DNA of 41,286 nucleotides, taken from Pseudomonas sp. NBRC 111124 (lineage in GTDB: Bacteria > Pseudomonadota > Gammaproteobacteria > Pseudomonadales > Pseudomonadaceae). The notes beneath the pieces were generated by a model, which worked only from the letters and a program-made list of their open reading frames with translations, had not been told where the DNA came from and did no database searches. The translations under genes and the position numbers were made by a program. Every line of letters begins with the position of its first letter. Positions within the stretch are counted from its first letter, which is position 1. The DNA lies in assembly GCF_001320245.1 (NCBI RefSeq), contig NZ_BCBA01000070.1, positions 1 to 41,286 on the forward strand, written 5' to 3'. Of the stretch, positions 32,621-41,214 are shown piece after piece.

Positions 32621-34012
32621 ATGTACCGCGGATTCTGGTATGCCCAGGCACTCGACCTGGACAGCGACCTGGCCCCTGCCCTGCAGGACTCGATTCAAGC
32701 CGACGTGTGTATCGTTGGCGGCGGCTTCCTTGGCCTGTGGTCGGCCATCCGCCTGAAACAGGCACACCCGCAGATGACTGTCGTGATCGTCGAACGCGAC
32801 CGTTGCGGCTCCGGCGCCAGCGGGCGCAACGGCGGTATTGCCACCAACTGGTGGGGCAAGTACCTGTCGGTGCGCACCATTTGCGGCGACGTCGAGGCGC
32901 GGCGCATCTGCGAGGCGGCGGAATCGGCCATCGACGAGATCGGCAGCTTCTGCCAGGAACACGGCATCGATGCCCAGTACCGCAAGGATGGCTGGCTGTG
33001 GACCGCGACCAACCAACGGCAGATGAACTCCTGGCGGGTACTCACCGACGGCCTGCAGAAACTCGATGTCAACCCGTTCCAGGACCTGGACCGCGAGACC
33101 ATTCGCGGCCGCGTCGGCTCGCCGCTGGTGCTGGGCGGCATCTTCGACCCCAACGCCGCCACCGTGCAGCCGGCCATGCTCGTCCGTGGCCTGCGCCGGG
33201 TGGCGCTGAAGCTGGGGGTGAAGATCTTCGAGAAGTCGCCATTCACCCACCTGGTCCGCGGCAAAAACCCTGTTGTGCACACCGCCAAGGGCCACGTGAA
33301 GGCCAACCATGTGGTGCTGGCGCTCAACGCCTGGGGCGCGCAGTTCCCCGAGCTGCGCCGGATGATCGCGATCATGTCCAGCGACATGGTGGCCACCGCG
33401 CCGGTCAAGGCAAAGCTCGACGCCATCGGCTTCAGCCGCGGCGAGTGCATGACCGACTCGCGCACCGTGCTCAACTACTGGCGCAACACCCCGGACGGCC
33501 GCGTGGTGTTCGGCAAGCCGCTGGGCCAGTTCGCCTACGCCGGGCGCATCGGCAACCTCTACGAAAAACCCTCGCCGGCAGCCGACAAGGTCGCCGCTGA
33601 ATTGCGCCGTCTGTACCCCCAGCTGGAGGACGTGCCGGTGGTCAGCAGCTGGACCGGCCCGATCGACCGGGCGATGAAAGGCCTGCCCAACTTCGGCTAC
33701 CTCGACCATCACCAGACGGTCAGCTATGGCATCGGCTTCTCGGGCAACGGCGTAGCCACCACCGTGTTCGCCAGCCGCATCATCAAGTCGCTGGCCACCC
33801 ATGCCAATGACGAGTGGGCCAACTGCGGCCTGGTCAACCAGAAGATGAAGCTGCTGCCGCCAGAGCCGTTCCGCTTCTTCGGCGCGCACATGGTGCGTGA
33901 CGCGCTGGTGCGCAAGGAGTCGCTGGAAGACCACGACCAGGACGCCGGTTTCGTCACCCGCCAGCTGGTCAGCATGGCCCCGGCCGGCTATGTGCCGGCG
34001 CAGAAAAAATAA
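32621..34012 (+). CDS. FAD-dependent oxidoreductase (DAO/PuuB-like)
   Basis: Encodes 463 residues. VCIVGGGFLGLWSAIRLKQA (GxGxxG) lies near residues 28-50, followed by VIVERDRCGSGASGRNGGIA, the FAD signature of gamma-glutamylputrescine oxidase and related amine oxidases. The C-terminal YGIGFSGNGVATTVFASRII is the second FAD-contacting part. It probably oxidises an amine or N-substituted amino acid, releasing an aldehyde or keto acid that the two following dehydrogenases can process. AGAGG lies 8 bases before the ATG. It is the first gene of a three-gene operon, 10 bases ahead of the hydroxyacid dehydrogenase. Homologous in fold to the 6798 gene but not a recent copy. Confidence 0.9.
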   Translation: MYRGFWYAQALDLDSDLAPALQDSIQADVCIVGGGFLGLWSAIRLKQAHPQMTVVIVERDRCGSGASGRNGGIATNWWGKYLSVRTICGDVEARRICEAAESAIDEIGSFCQEHGIDAQYRKDGWLWTATNQRQMNSWRVLTDGLQKLDVNPFQDLDRETIRGRVGSPLVLGGIFDPNAATVQPAMLVRGLRRVALKLGVKIFEKSPFTHLVRGKNPVVHTAKGHVKANHVVLALNAWGAQFPELRRMIAIMSSDMVATAPVKAKLDAIGFSRGECMTDSRTVLNYWRNTPDGRVVFGKPLGQFAYAGRIGNLYEKPSPAADKVAAELRRLYPQLEDVPVVSSWTGPIDRAMKGLPNFGYLDHHQTVSYGIGFSGNGVATTVFASRIIKSLATHANDEWANCGLVNQKMKLLPPEPFRFFGAHMVRDALVRKESLEDHDQDAGFVTRQLVSMAPAGYVPAQKK

Positions 34013-34022
34013 GGAAGACAGC

Positions 34023-34991
34023 ATGAGCGAACATATCGTCCTGCTCGATGACGAGGGCCTGGCGCCCTCCACCCGGCTCAAGCGCCCGGACTGCGAACAC
34101 ACCTGGCAGCAGTTTGCCTACACCCACCCGGAGCAGCTGCTCGAGCACCTAAAGGATGCCACTATCGCCTTCACCTGCAGCGTGCCGCTGCGTGAAGAGC
34201 ACCTGCGCCAGCTGCCCAAGCTGAAGATGATCTCGCTGGCCCTGACCGGCCGCGACATCGTCGACGTCGACTACTGCGACGCCCATGGCATCGAGGTTGC
34301 CAGCGTTCCGGGTTATGCCGCCAACACCGTGGCCGAACACAGCCTGGCGATGATCCTCGAGCTGTTCCGCCGCCCGGCCGCCTTCACCCGGCTGATGCGC
34401 CAGGTGCATGCCGGCGAGGCCGAGTACAAGAACATCTACTTCGACCACCGCATCCGCGATATGCGTGGCAAGCAACTGGCGATCATCGGCAGCGGCCCGA
34501 TTGCCCTGCGCCTGGCCGAATTGGCGCGGGCCTTCGGCATGCAGGTGCTGTTCGAGGACCGTGGCGGCAAGCGCCGTGGGCCGGACTGCCGGCCATTGGC
34601 CGAACTGCTGCGCAGCTGCGATGTGCTGTCGATCAACTGCCCGCTGACACCCGAGACCCACAACCTGATCGACGCCGACCGTCTGGCATTGATGAAGCCG
34701 GATGCCATCGTGGTCAACACCGGCCGTGGTGGCGTGGTCAACGAGGCCGCGCTGATCGATGCACTGCAGCACGGGCGCCTGGGCGGTGTGGCCCTGGATG
34801 TGGTGGAAGTCGAACCGCTGCACCCGAGCAACCCGCTGTTCCAGTTGATCGACCGCGACGACTTCCTGCTCAACCCGCACATCGCCTGGAGCAGCGAAGA
34901 CGCCATGCAGCAGCTGATGGACAGCGCCGTGGACAATATCAGCGACTTCGTCGCCCGCCACAACTCCGCCAAAAGGATCCGTAGCGCATGA
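34023..34991 (+). CDS. D-2-hydroxyacid dehydrogenase family protein
   Basis: Encodes 322 residues, typical of the family. The catalytic Arg235 is in NTGRGGVVNE, Glu264 in DVVEVEPLHP and His286 in NPHIAWSS. The NAD-binding loop reads IIGSGPIALRLAELARAFGM: the first two glycines (156, 158) are kept and the third is alanine (161). It should interconvert a 2-keto acid and a D-2-hydroxy acid with NAD(P)H. The ATG at 34023 follows GGAAG; a longer frame from 33897 would overlap the oxidoreductase gene. It overlaps the aldehyde dehydrogenase start by ATGA, so the two are translationally coupled. Glyoxylate/hydroxypyruvate reductase-type activity is possible, but the substrate is not readable. Confidence 0.88.
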   Translation: MSEHIVLLDDEGLAPSTRLKRPDCEHTWQQFAYTHPEQLLEHLKDATIAFTCSVPLREEHLRQLPKLKMISLALTGRDIVDVDYCDAHGIEVASVPGYAANTVAEHSLAMILELFRRPAAFTRLMRQVHAGEAEYKNIYFDHRIRDMRGKQLAIIGSGPIALRLAELARAFGMQVLFEDRGGKRRGPDCRPLAELLRSCDVLSINCPLTPETHNLIDADRLALMKPDAIVVNTGRGGVVNEAALIDALQHGRLGGVALDVVEVEPLHPSNPLFQLIDRDDFLLNPHIAWSSEDAMQQLMDSAVDNISDFVARHNSAKRIRSA

Positions 34992-36439
34992 CCCTGGTTA
35001 CCAAGAGCAGTTACGTCGACGGCGCCTTCGTCGCGCTGGACAGCGGCAGCGATGTGCTGGAAAACCGCAACCCGTCCGACCCCGGGGAAGTGGTCGAGCG
35101 CTTCGTGCGGGCCGACCAGGCGCTGACCGAACAGGCCCTCGCCGCCGCCCGCCGCGCCGCGCCCGGCTGGGCGCGCAGCAACCCGCAGCAACGCGCCGAC
35201 GCGCTGGACTTCATCGGCAGCGAGATCCTCGCCCGCCGCCAGGAGCTGGCTGCCCTGCTGGCCCGCGAAGAAGGCAAGATCGTCCGCGAAGCCCTGGGTG
35301 AAGTGGAGCGCGCCGGGCGCTCGTTCAAGTTCTACGCCCAGGAAGCGCTGCGCGCCGAGGGCGAGAAGTATCAGTCGGTGCGCCAGGAGGTGGGCATCGA
35401 CGTGTTCACCCAGCCCTTGGGCGTGATCGGCATCATTGCGCCGTGGAACTTCCCGATCGCCATCCCAGCGTGGAAGATCGCCCCAGCGCTGTGCTTCGGC
35501 AACTGCGTGGTGTTCAAGCCAGCCGAGCTGGTGCCCTCCTCGGCCTGGGCACTGGCCGAGATCATTGCCCGCGCCGGCCTGCCGGCGGGCGTGTTCAACA
35601 TGCTGATCGGCCCGGGGCGCAGCGTCGGCGACACGATCATCCGCTCGCCGCTAATCGATGGCATCAGCTTCACCGGTTCCGAAAACACCGGCCGGCAGAT
35701 CGCCCGGCTGGCCGCGGACGGCATGAAGAAGGTGCAGCTGGAGATGGGCGGCAAGAACCCGCTGATCGTGCTCGACGATGCTGACCTTGAGCAGGCGGTG
35801 GACGTGGCGCTGAACGGTTCGTTCTTCAGCACCGGGCAACGTTGCACGGCGAGCTCGCGAGTGATCGTTACCGAGGGCATTCACGATGCCTTCGTCGCGC
35901 GCCTGGCCGAACGCACCCGTGCGCTGAGGGTGGGTGATGCGTTGCAGGCCAGTACCGACATCGGCCCGGTGGTCGATGGCCGGCAGCTGGAGCAGAACCT
36001 GGCGTACGTGGCCAGTGGTCGCGAACAAGGGGCGAAGCTGGTGTGCGGTGGTGAGCGGGTGGAGAACGCTGAGGGGGCGTATCTGTTCACGCCGGCGCTG
36101 TTCACTGAAGTAACACCGGACATGCGTATCTACCGCGAGGAAATCTTCGGGCCAGTGTTGAGCGTGCTCAAGGTACGTGACTATGACGAAGCCTTTGCTG
36201 CGGCTGAGGATACGGCGTTTGGTTTGTCGGCCGGGATCGTCACCACCTCGCTGCGCCATGCCGAGCACTTCAAGCGCAACAGTTCGGCCGGCATGGTGAT
36301 GGTCAACCTGCCGACGGCGGGGGTGGATTACCACGTGCCGTTTGGCGGCAATGGCGCTTCGAGCCTGGGCTCACGTGAACAAGGGACCCATGCGCGGCAG
36401 TTCTTTACCCGGGTGAAGACCACTTACCAACTGGCCTGA
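34988..36439 (+). CDS. NAD(P)-dependent aldehyde dehydrogenase
   Basis: Encodes 483 residues with the full aldehyde dehydrogenase superfamily set: APWNFPIAIPAWKIAPAL and KPAELVPSSAW for cofactor binding, FTGSENTGRQI, the general base Glu252 in QLEMGGKNP and the nucleophile Cys286 in TGQRCTASSR. EEIFGPVLSVL and NLPTAGVDYHVPFGGNGASS near the end resemble ketoglutarate-semialdehyde and succinate-semialdehyde dehydrogenases. It oxidises an aldehyde to the acid, presumably the product of the upstream FAD oxidase. The ATG overlaps the previous stop by four bases. The operon ends at a hairpin 10 bases later. Confidence 0.93.
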   Translation: MTLVTKSSYVDGAFVALDSGSDVLENRNPSDPGEVVERFVRADQALTEQALAAARRAAPGWARSNPQQRADALDFIGSEILARRQELAALLAREEGKIVREALGEVERAGRSFKFYAQEALRAEGEKYQSVRQEVGIDVFTQPLGVIGIIAPWNFPIAIPAWKIAPALCFGNCVVFKPAELVPSSAWALAEIIARAGLPAGVFNMLIGPGRSVGDTIIRSPLIDGISFTGSENTGRQIARLAADGMKKVQLEMGGKNPLIVLDDADLEQAVDVALNGSFFSTGQRCTASSRVIVTEGIHDAFVARLAERTRALRVGDALQASTDIGPVVDGRQLEQNLAYVASGREQGAKLVCGGERVENAEGAYLFTPALFTEVTPDMRIYREEIFGPVLSVLKVRDYDEAFAAAEDTAFGLSAGIVTTSLRHAEHFKRNSSAGMVMVNLPTAGVDYHVPFGGNGASSLGSREQGTHARQFFTRVKTTYQLA

Positions 36440-36449
36440 CCGGGCCTTG

Positions 36450-36467
36450 GGGCCGCTTATGCGGCCC
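36450..36467. terminator. Terminator hairpin after the aldehyde dehydrogenase gene
   Basis: GGGCCGC (36450-36456) pairs with GCGGCCC (36461-36467) around TTAT, followed by TCATTTCTT. It sits between convergent genes, touching the stop of the EamA gene, and can serve the plus-strand operon. Confidence 0.7.
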
Positions 36468-37346
36468 TCATTTCTTGCGCTGCATCCACGCAGCGCCCAG
36501 GCCACTCAGGCAGATGATGGCAATGCCCAGCAAGCTCGCGCTGTCGGGCACCTGACCATAGATCAGCAGCCCCAGCAACCCGGCAAATACGATCTGGCAG
36601 TAGCTGAACGGTGCCAGCAGCGCTGGCGCGGCATGGCGGAACGCCTGAGTCAGTAGCAAGTGCGCACTCATGCCGAAACCGCCCAGGGCCAGCATCAGCA
36701 GCGCATGGTCCCAACGCGGCACTTCCCAGAAGAACGGCACCAGCGCACTCATCACCAGGGTATTGCACAGCCCGGCGTAGAAGTTGCTGGTGGTCGGGCT
36801 GTCGTAAGCCGCCAGGATGCGCGTAAGCAGCTGATAAAAGCAGAAGCCCAGCGCCGAACCGAACGGGTACAGGATGGCCGGGGTGAACATCGCGCCACCG
36901 GGGTGCACCACCACCAGCACACCGATGAAGCCCAGTACCACTGCCACCCACTGCCCTGGCGTCACTCGCTCCCTGAGCAACGGCGCCGACAGTGCAGTAA
37001 CGAGCACGGGGGCAAGGAAGTTGACCGAAGTCGCCTCGGCCAGTGGCAGGTACTGCAGGCCGGTGGTGAACAGCAAGCTGGTGCTCAGCAGGCTCAATGC
37101 GCGCAAGGTCTGCAGCACCGGGCGGCGGGTGCGCAGTACATTGAGGCCCGACTTGGGCAGAAAGATCCCGGCCATCAGCAATGTGTGCACCACGTAACGT
37201 GCCCACACCACCATGACGATCGGATACAAGCCACCGAGGAACTTGGACAAGGCATCGTGGCTGGCGAACAGCAGCGTCGCCACCACCACCAGGGCGATGC
37301 CGCGCAGGGGATGGTTGACTCCGGACAGCGGTGTGCTGGAACTCAT
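36468..37346 (-). CDS. EamA/DMT-family transporter
   Basis: Encodes 292 residues with about ten hydrophobic helices arranged as two EamA repeats (about 15-145 and 155-285). GIALVVVATLLFASHDALSK starts the first repeat; MVSALVPFFWEV-like and HLLLTQAFRHAAPALLAPFS sequence marks the second. The short basic tail is QRKK. Such inner-membrane carriers export amino acids, metabolites or drugs; the cargo cannot be told. It is convergent with the aldehyde dehydrogenase operon and not obviously part of it. The ATG at 37346 gives the normal family length; longer frames in this region are out of frame with the helices. Confidence 0.9.
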   Translation of the reverse strand: MSSSTPLSGVNHPLRGIALVVVATLLFASHDALSKFLGGLYPIVMVVWARYVVHTLLMAGIFLPKSGLNVLRTRRPVLQTLRALSLLSTSLLFTTGLQYLPLAEATSVNFLAPVLVTALSAPLLRERVTPGQWVAVVLGFIGVLVVVHPGGAMFTPAILYPFGSALGFCFYQLLTRILAAYDSPTTSNFYAGLCNTLVMSALVPFFWEVPRWDHALLMLALGGFGMSAHLLLTQAFRHAAPALLAPFSYCQIVFAGLLGLLIYGQVPDSASLLGIAIICLSGLGAAWMQRKK

Positions 37347-37571
37347 GGCGTTCTCGACGGCGGCGCGGCTGCATGCAGCGCCAGGGGTAAGTGCGACAGC
37401 ACGGATTCTAGAAGAGATACGACGACTTGAGGAAGTTCATTTCCACGCTTTCCATGGGACGTTTGCCATACCGTTCGCTAATCGACCACTTTCCGCCTTG
37501 GCCGCATGGCTCGTGCAGGGCAAAGCGCGCACCATCTTCTGCGGACCCTCGATCCCGAACAAGGAGTTTTC

Positions 37572-38396
37572 ATGCAACGGCTCACCACCCGCAACGGTCT
37601 CGACCTGCCCTGCATCGGTCTGGGCACTTGGCCGATGACCGGCGACGAATGCACCCGCGCCGTGCACCAGGCGCTGGAGCTGGGCTACCGACACATTGAC
37701 ACCGCCACCGCCTACGACAACGAGGCCGCCGTTGGCCAGGCCCTGCGCGACAGCAGTGTGCCGCGCGAGCAGATCCACCTGACCACCAAGGTCTGGTGGG
37801 ACCGCCTGACAGCCAAGGCCATGCGCCAGTCGCTGGAAGACAGCCTGCGCGCGCTGGGCACCGAGCAGGTCGACCTGTTCCATATCCACTGGCCCGGCAA
37901 GGACTGGGACCTGGCCCGCAGCATCGAAACCCTGGTGGCCCTGCGCGACGAGGGCAAGGCGCGCAGTATCGGCGTGGCCAACTTCCCGCTCGGTTTGCTA
38001 CGCCGGGTGATCGAAGAGCTGGGCGCGCCGCTGTCGGCGATCCAGGTCGAATACCACGTGTTGCTCGACCAGCAACCGCTGCTCGACTATGCCCGCCAGC
38101 ATGACCTGCTGCTGACCGCTTATACCCCGCTGGCCCGTGGCCGTGCGGCGGAACAGGCGGTGATCCGGGAGATCGCGCGCAAGCATGGTGTGCTGCCGAG
38201 CCAGGTGGCGTTGAAATGGTTGCTGGACCAGGACGGGGTGGCGGCGATACCCAAGGCCAGCAGCCGGGAGAATCAACTGGCCAATCTGGCGGCGCTGGAG
38301 GTGCGGCTGGATGATGCCGACCGGGCACTGATTGCCGGGTTGCCGAAGGATCAGCGGGTGGTCAGCCCGGACTTTGCGCCGGACTGGAACAGCTGA
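37572..38396 (+). CDS. Aldo/keto reductase (AKR5/DkgB-like)
   Basis: Encodes 274 residues. The catalytic tetrad is visible: Asp43 and Tyr48 in HIDTATAYDNE, Lys73 in TTKVWW and His106 in FHIHWPG. IPKASSRENQLANL near residue 235 is the NADPH phosphate-binding motif. Related enzymes such as DkgB reduce 2,5-diketo-D-gluconate, methylglyoxal and other aldehydes with NADPH. The ATG at 37572 has AAGGAG 6 bases upstream; a frame from 37506 lacks a ribosome site. The 225 bases between it and the EamA gene show no clear promoter or repeat to me, apart from a 12-base palindrome near 37370. A REP element follows. Confidence 0.92.
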   Translation: MQRLTTRNGLDLPCIGLGTWPMTGDECTRAVHQALELGYRHIDTATAYDNEAAVGQALRDSSVPREQIHLTTKVWWDRLTAKAMRQSLEDSLRALGTEQVDLFHIHWPGKDWDLARSIETLVALRDEGKARSIGVANFPLGLLRRVIEELGAPLSAIQVEYHVLLDQQPLLDYARQHDLLLTAYTPLARGRAAEQAVIREIARKHGVLPSQVALKWLLDQDGVAAIPKASSRENQLANLAALEVRLDDADRALIAGLPKDQRVVSPDFAPDWNS

Positions 38397-38411
38397 GTCC
38401 TGTTGCGGCCT

Positions 38412-38466
38412 CTTCGCGGGCACGCCCGCTCCCACAGGGGTTGTGGGAGCGGGCGTGCCCGCGAAG
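38412..38466. repeat. REP-type inverted repeat between convergent genes
   Basis: 25-base arms at 38412-38436 and 38442-38466 are perfect reverse complements with a 5-base loop. The arm shares the TTCGCGGGCACGCCCGCTCC core with 3664-3735. It sits between the aldo/keto reductase stop and the convergent GGDEF-EAL stop and may terminate both. Confidence 0.85.
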
Positions 38467-38499
38467 GGCTGCGCAGCAGCCCCCAAGGCCCTCGACCGG

Positions 38500-40590
38500 T
38501 TACACACAAACCTGCTTGAGGCGCTCGCTGGCCGGCGCTGGCCGCCCATACAGATAGCCCTGGAAGTGCGAGCACCCCTCCGCCCGCAACCGCTGCATCT
38601 GCTCTTCCGACTCCACCCCTTCGGCGGTGGTCTTGATCATCAGGCTGTTGGACAGATCGGTGATCGCACGGATGATCGACATCGCCTCGCGGCTGTCGCA
38701 CATGTCATGCACGAACGACTTGTCGATCTTGATCCGGTCGAACGGGAATGAACGCAGGTATCCCAGCGACGAATAGCCGGTCCCGAAATCGTCCAGCGAA
38801 ATCGACACGCCCAGGTCTTTCAGCGCGCGCAGGATGCGCACGTTCTCCTCACTATTGCCCAGCAGCACCGACTCGGTGATCTCCAGCTCCAGGCGCTGCG
38901 GCGACAGCCCTGAATCAGCCAAGGCCAGGGTCACGGTGTGGACCAGGTTGGCGTTCTTGAACTGCACCGGCGACAGGTTCACCGACACGGTCTGCTCGGT
39001 GCCCCAGGTAGCCGCCTCCTGACACGCCAGGTTCAACGCCCGGGTGCCGAGCTCGTGGATCAGCCCGGTTTCCTCGGCGATGGGGATGAAGTCCATGGGC
39101 ATGACCATGCCGCGGGTCGGGTGCTCCCAGCGCAGCAGCGCCTCGTAGCCGGTCACGCTGCTGGTCTGCTGATCCACCACCGGCTGGTAGTGCAACTGCA
39201 ATTGCCCCAGGTGCAGGGCGGTGCGCAGGTCGGTTTCCACCAGGCGACGTTGGCGGGCGGCGACATCCAGTTCGAGGTGGAAGCACTCGTAGCGGTTGCG
39301 GCCGTTGCGCTTGGCCTCGTACAGGGCCATGTCAGCGTAACCGAGCAGTTGCTCGGCCTGGTCGTTGTCCTCGGGGGCAATGGCGATACCAATGCTGACG
39401 CCCACCGAGAACTGGTGGCCCTCGATCTGGAACGGTGGGCAGATCGCATCGATCAGGCGCCTGGCGGTATTGCAGGCGGCTTCGCGGCTGTCGAGGTGAG
39501 TCAGCACCACGGCGAACTCGTCACCGCCCAGCCGGGCCAGGGTGTCATGCTCGCGCAGCTCGCGGCGCAGGCGCTTGCCGAGGGCGCGCAGCAGCTTGTC
39601 ACCGAAGCCATGGCCGAGGGAATCGTTGATGTTCTTGAAATTGTCCAGGTCCAGGCACAGCGCGGCGGTGAGCTTTTCGTTATCGTGGCCGCGCACCAGG
39701 GCCTGCTTGAGGCGTTCATTGAACAAGGTGCGGTTGGGCAGCCCGGTGAGCGCATCATGGTGGGCCATGTGGTGGATCTGCGCGTGGGCGGCCAGTTCTT
39801 CGGTGGCGTCTTCAGCCACGAACAACACGTAATCCGCCTGACCCTCGCATTGCTGGCTGAGCAGCGCACGGCTGCGCAGGGTGCGCGGGCCACAAGCGGT
39901 ATCGACCCGGGTTTCGGCGGCAAAGCCCTTACTGCTGCGCGCGCCCCGGCCGAGCTGGGTTTCCAGGTAATCCGCCGCGGCCGGTGCCAGGCACTCAGCG
40001 GGGGTGTGGCCGATCATCGGCTTGCCACGGCCACCGAACAGGCGCTCGGCCTGCTGGTTGGCGAGCAGGATGCGCTGGCTGTCCAGGTCCTGGACGATGA
40101 CGCTGGCGGGGATGTTGGCGATCACCGAGTCGAGAAACTGCGACAGGTTGGCCATTTCCTGGCTGTACTGCTCGGCCAGTTCCTTGGCCTGCAACAGCTC
40201 CAGCTCCTGCTGGCGGCGTTCGGAAATGTCGCGGGTGACCTTGGCGAAGCCCACCAGCTGGCCGCTGTCATCGCGAACCGCGTCGATCACCACATGGGCA
40301 TGAAACGCCGAGCCGTCCTTGCGCAGCCGCGAACCGATCTCTTCGAAGCGGCCGGTGCTGCGCGCCTGCTCCAGGTTCTGCTCGGGCAGGCCGGCTGCGC
40401 GCTCGTCTTCGCTGTAGAACAGTGAGTAATGCTGGCCGACGATTTCTTCTGCGCGGTAGCCCTTGGCCCGCTGGGCGCCGGGGTTCCAGTTGGCGACAAT
40501 ACCGTCGGGGGTGAGCAGGTAGATGGCATAGTCCACCACGCTCTGGATCAACAGCCGGTACATGATGTCGGGGCTTGCGACTAGCGACAT
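38500..40590 (-). CDS. PAS-PAS-GGDEF-EAL cyclic di-GMP signalling protein
   Basis: Encodes 696 residues with no membrane segment. PAS1 covers about 10-122 (GIVANWNPGAQRAKGYRAEE), then a short coiled linker, PAS2 about 150-262, GGDEF about 270-435 and EAL about 445-690. The cyclase signature GGDEF (355-359) is intact, with the inhibitory I-site RxxD (R346-D349) exactly five residues before it. The phosphodiesterase residues are also intact: EAL 483-485, LEITES, DDFGTGYS (600-607), IKIDKSF, and EGVE (657-660). Both activities are therefore possible; PAS sensing may set the balance. The ATG at 40590 has AGGT 8 bases upstream. A perfect CRP/Vfr-type site lies about 100 bases upstream, so cAMP control is likely. 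Confidence 0.95.
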   Translation of the reverse strand: MSLVASPDIMYRLLIQSVVDYAIYLLTPDGIVANWNPGAQRAKGYRAEEIVGQHYSLFYSEDERAAGLPEQNLEQARSTGRFEEIGSRLRKDGSAFHAHVVIDAVRDDSGQLVGFAKVTRDISERRQQELELLQAKELAEQYSQEMANLSQFLDSVIANIPASVIVQDLDSQRILLANQQAERLFGGRGKPMIGHTPAECLAPAAADYLETQLGRGARSSKGFAAETRVDTACGPRTLRSRALLSQQCEGQADYVLFVAEDATEELAAHAQIHHMAHHDALTGLPNRTLFNERLKQALVRGHDNEKLTAALCLDLDNFKNINDSLGHGFGDKLLRALGKRLRRELREHDTLARLGGDEFAVVLTHLDSREAACNTARRLIDAICPPFQIEGHQFSVGVSIGIAIAPEDNDQAEQLLGYADMALYEAKRNGRNRYECFHLELDVAARQRRLVETDLRTALHLGQLQLHYQPVVDQQTSSVTGYEALLRWEHPTRGMVMPMDFIPIAEETGLIHELGTRALNLACQEAATWGTEQTVSVNLSPVQFKNANLVHTVTLALADSGLSPQRLELEITESVLLGNSEENVRILRALKDLGVSISLDDFGTGYSSLGYLRSFPFDRIKIDKSFVHDMCDSREAMSIIRAITDLSNSLMIKTTAEGVESEEQMQRLRAEGCSHFQGYLYGRPAPASERLKQVCV

Positions 40591-40689
40591 GAAATTTACC
40601 TGAACCTGCGACGCGCACGGAAGGAACCCGGGGCTAGGGCGGCCGGGTCTTGTAGTACAGTGCTGGCATTATGCCTTGCAGGTGAATTT

Positions 40690-40705
40690 TGTGAAGTGGG
40701 TCACA
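40690..40705. promoter_or_regulatory. CRP/Vfr-type binding site
   Basis: TGTGAAGTGGGTCACA fits the consensus TGTGA-N6-TCACA exactly. On the minus strand it precedes a possible promoter (TTCACA, 16 bases, CATAAT at 40668-40673) for the GGDEF-EAL gene and overlaps its -35, roughly a class II position. It lies just after the stop of the GNAT gene at 40720, so it is intergenic. Confidence 0.55.
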
Positions 40706-40719
40706 GAATTTTGCTGCAG

Positions 40720-41214
40720 TCAGTGCAGGACAGACGTCACATGGTAAGTCAGCAGGTCGGGCTCGTCGTCGGGGAAGATCTGTTGCGCCGGGCGGTGCAG
40801 GTCGGCCACCACGGCCTTGCAGAACGCCACGGCGATCGGGTCCAGGGCATAGCAACGCAACAGCCAGTCGCCGGGGCTGGCAAGCAACTGGTTGGCCACG
40901 GCGCGGCCGATGCCCTGGCGCCGATAGCGCTTGAGGATGAACAGGTCAGCCAGCTCCAGCGCCTCGATGCCGGGCAATTCGCTACGTTCGATCAGTACGA
41001 AACCGGCGATGAAACCGTCCGCCAGTACCAGGCTGGCGCTCCAGCCTGGGGACTGCCAATAGCGCTGCAGATGCTCTTCGTGGATGTAGAATCGGCCGTC
41101 CACCTCGACATCTTCCTGCTCCCAGTCAGAGGACTCATAGGCGTAGAACTGATAGAGGTTGCGGATCAGTTCGGCCTGGTCTGAAGTGGTGGGCAGCAGT
41201 TCGATGGGCAGCAT
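40720..41214 (-). CDS. GNAT family N-acetyltransferase
   Basis: Encodes 164 residues. The GNAT core is visible: VLADGFIAGFVLIERSEL as the central strands, ALELADLFILKRYRRQGIGR with the acetyl-CoA pyrophosphate loop RRQGIG (the R/Q-x-x-G-x-G motif), and WLLRCYALDPIAVAFCKAVV as the C-terminal part. It transfers acetyl from acetyl-CoA to an unknown acceptor. No strong ribosome site precedes the ATG at 41214, but no better start is in frame. It is followed on the same strand by the GGDEF-EAL gene 129 bases later, which has its own promoter features. Confidence 0.85.
   Translation of the reverse strand: MLPIELLPTTSDQAELIRNLYQFYAYESSDWEQEDVEVDGRFYIHEEHLQRYWQSPGWSASLVLADGFIAGFVLIERSELPGIEALELADLFILKRYRRQGIGRAVANQLLASPGDWLLRCYALDPIAVAFCKAVVADLHRPAQQIFPDDEPDLLTYHVTSVLH

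Noticed and set aside
32606..34102. 498-codon minus-strand open frame
   Set aside because: Antisense to the FAD oxidoreductase at 32621; the plus strand has the FAD motifs and a ribosome site.
37372..37383. Palindrome GCTGCATGCAGC upstream of the EamA gene
   Set aside because: Short, GC-rich and isolated; no second copy or promoter context supports a function.
38938..40425. 495-codon plus-strand open frame
   Set aside because: Antisense to the GGDEF-EAL gene, whose catalytic motifs are all intact.
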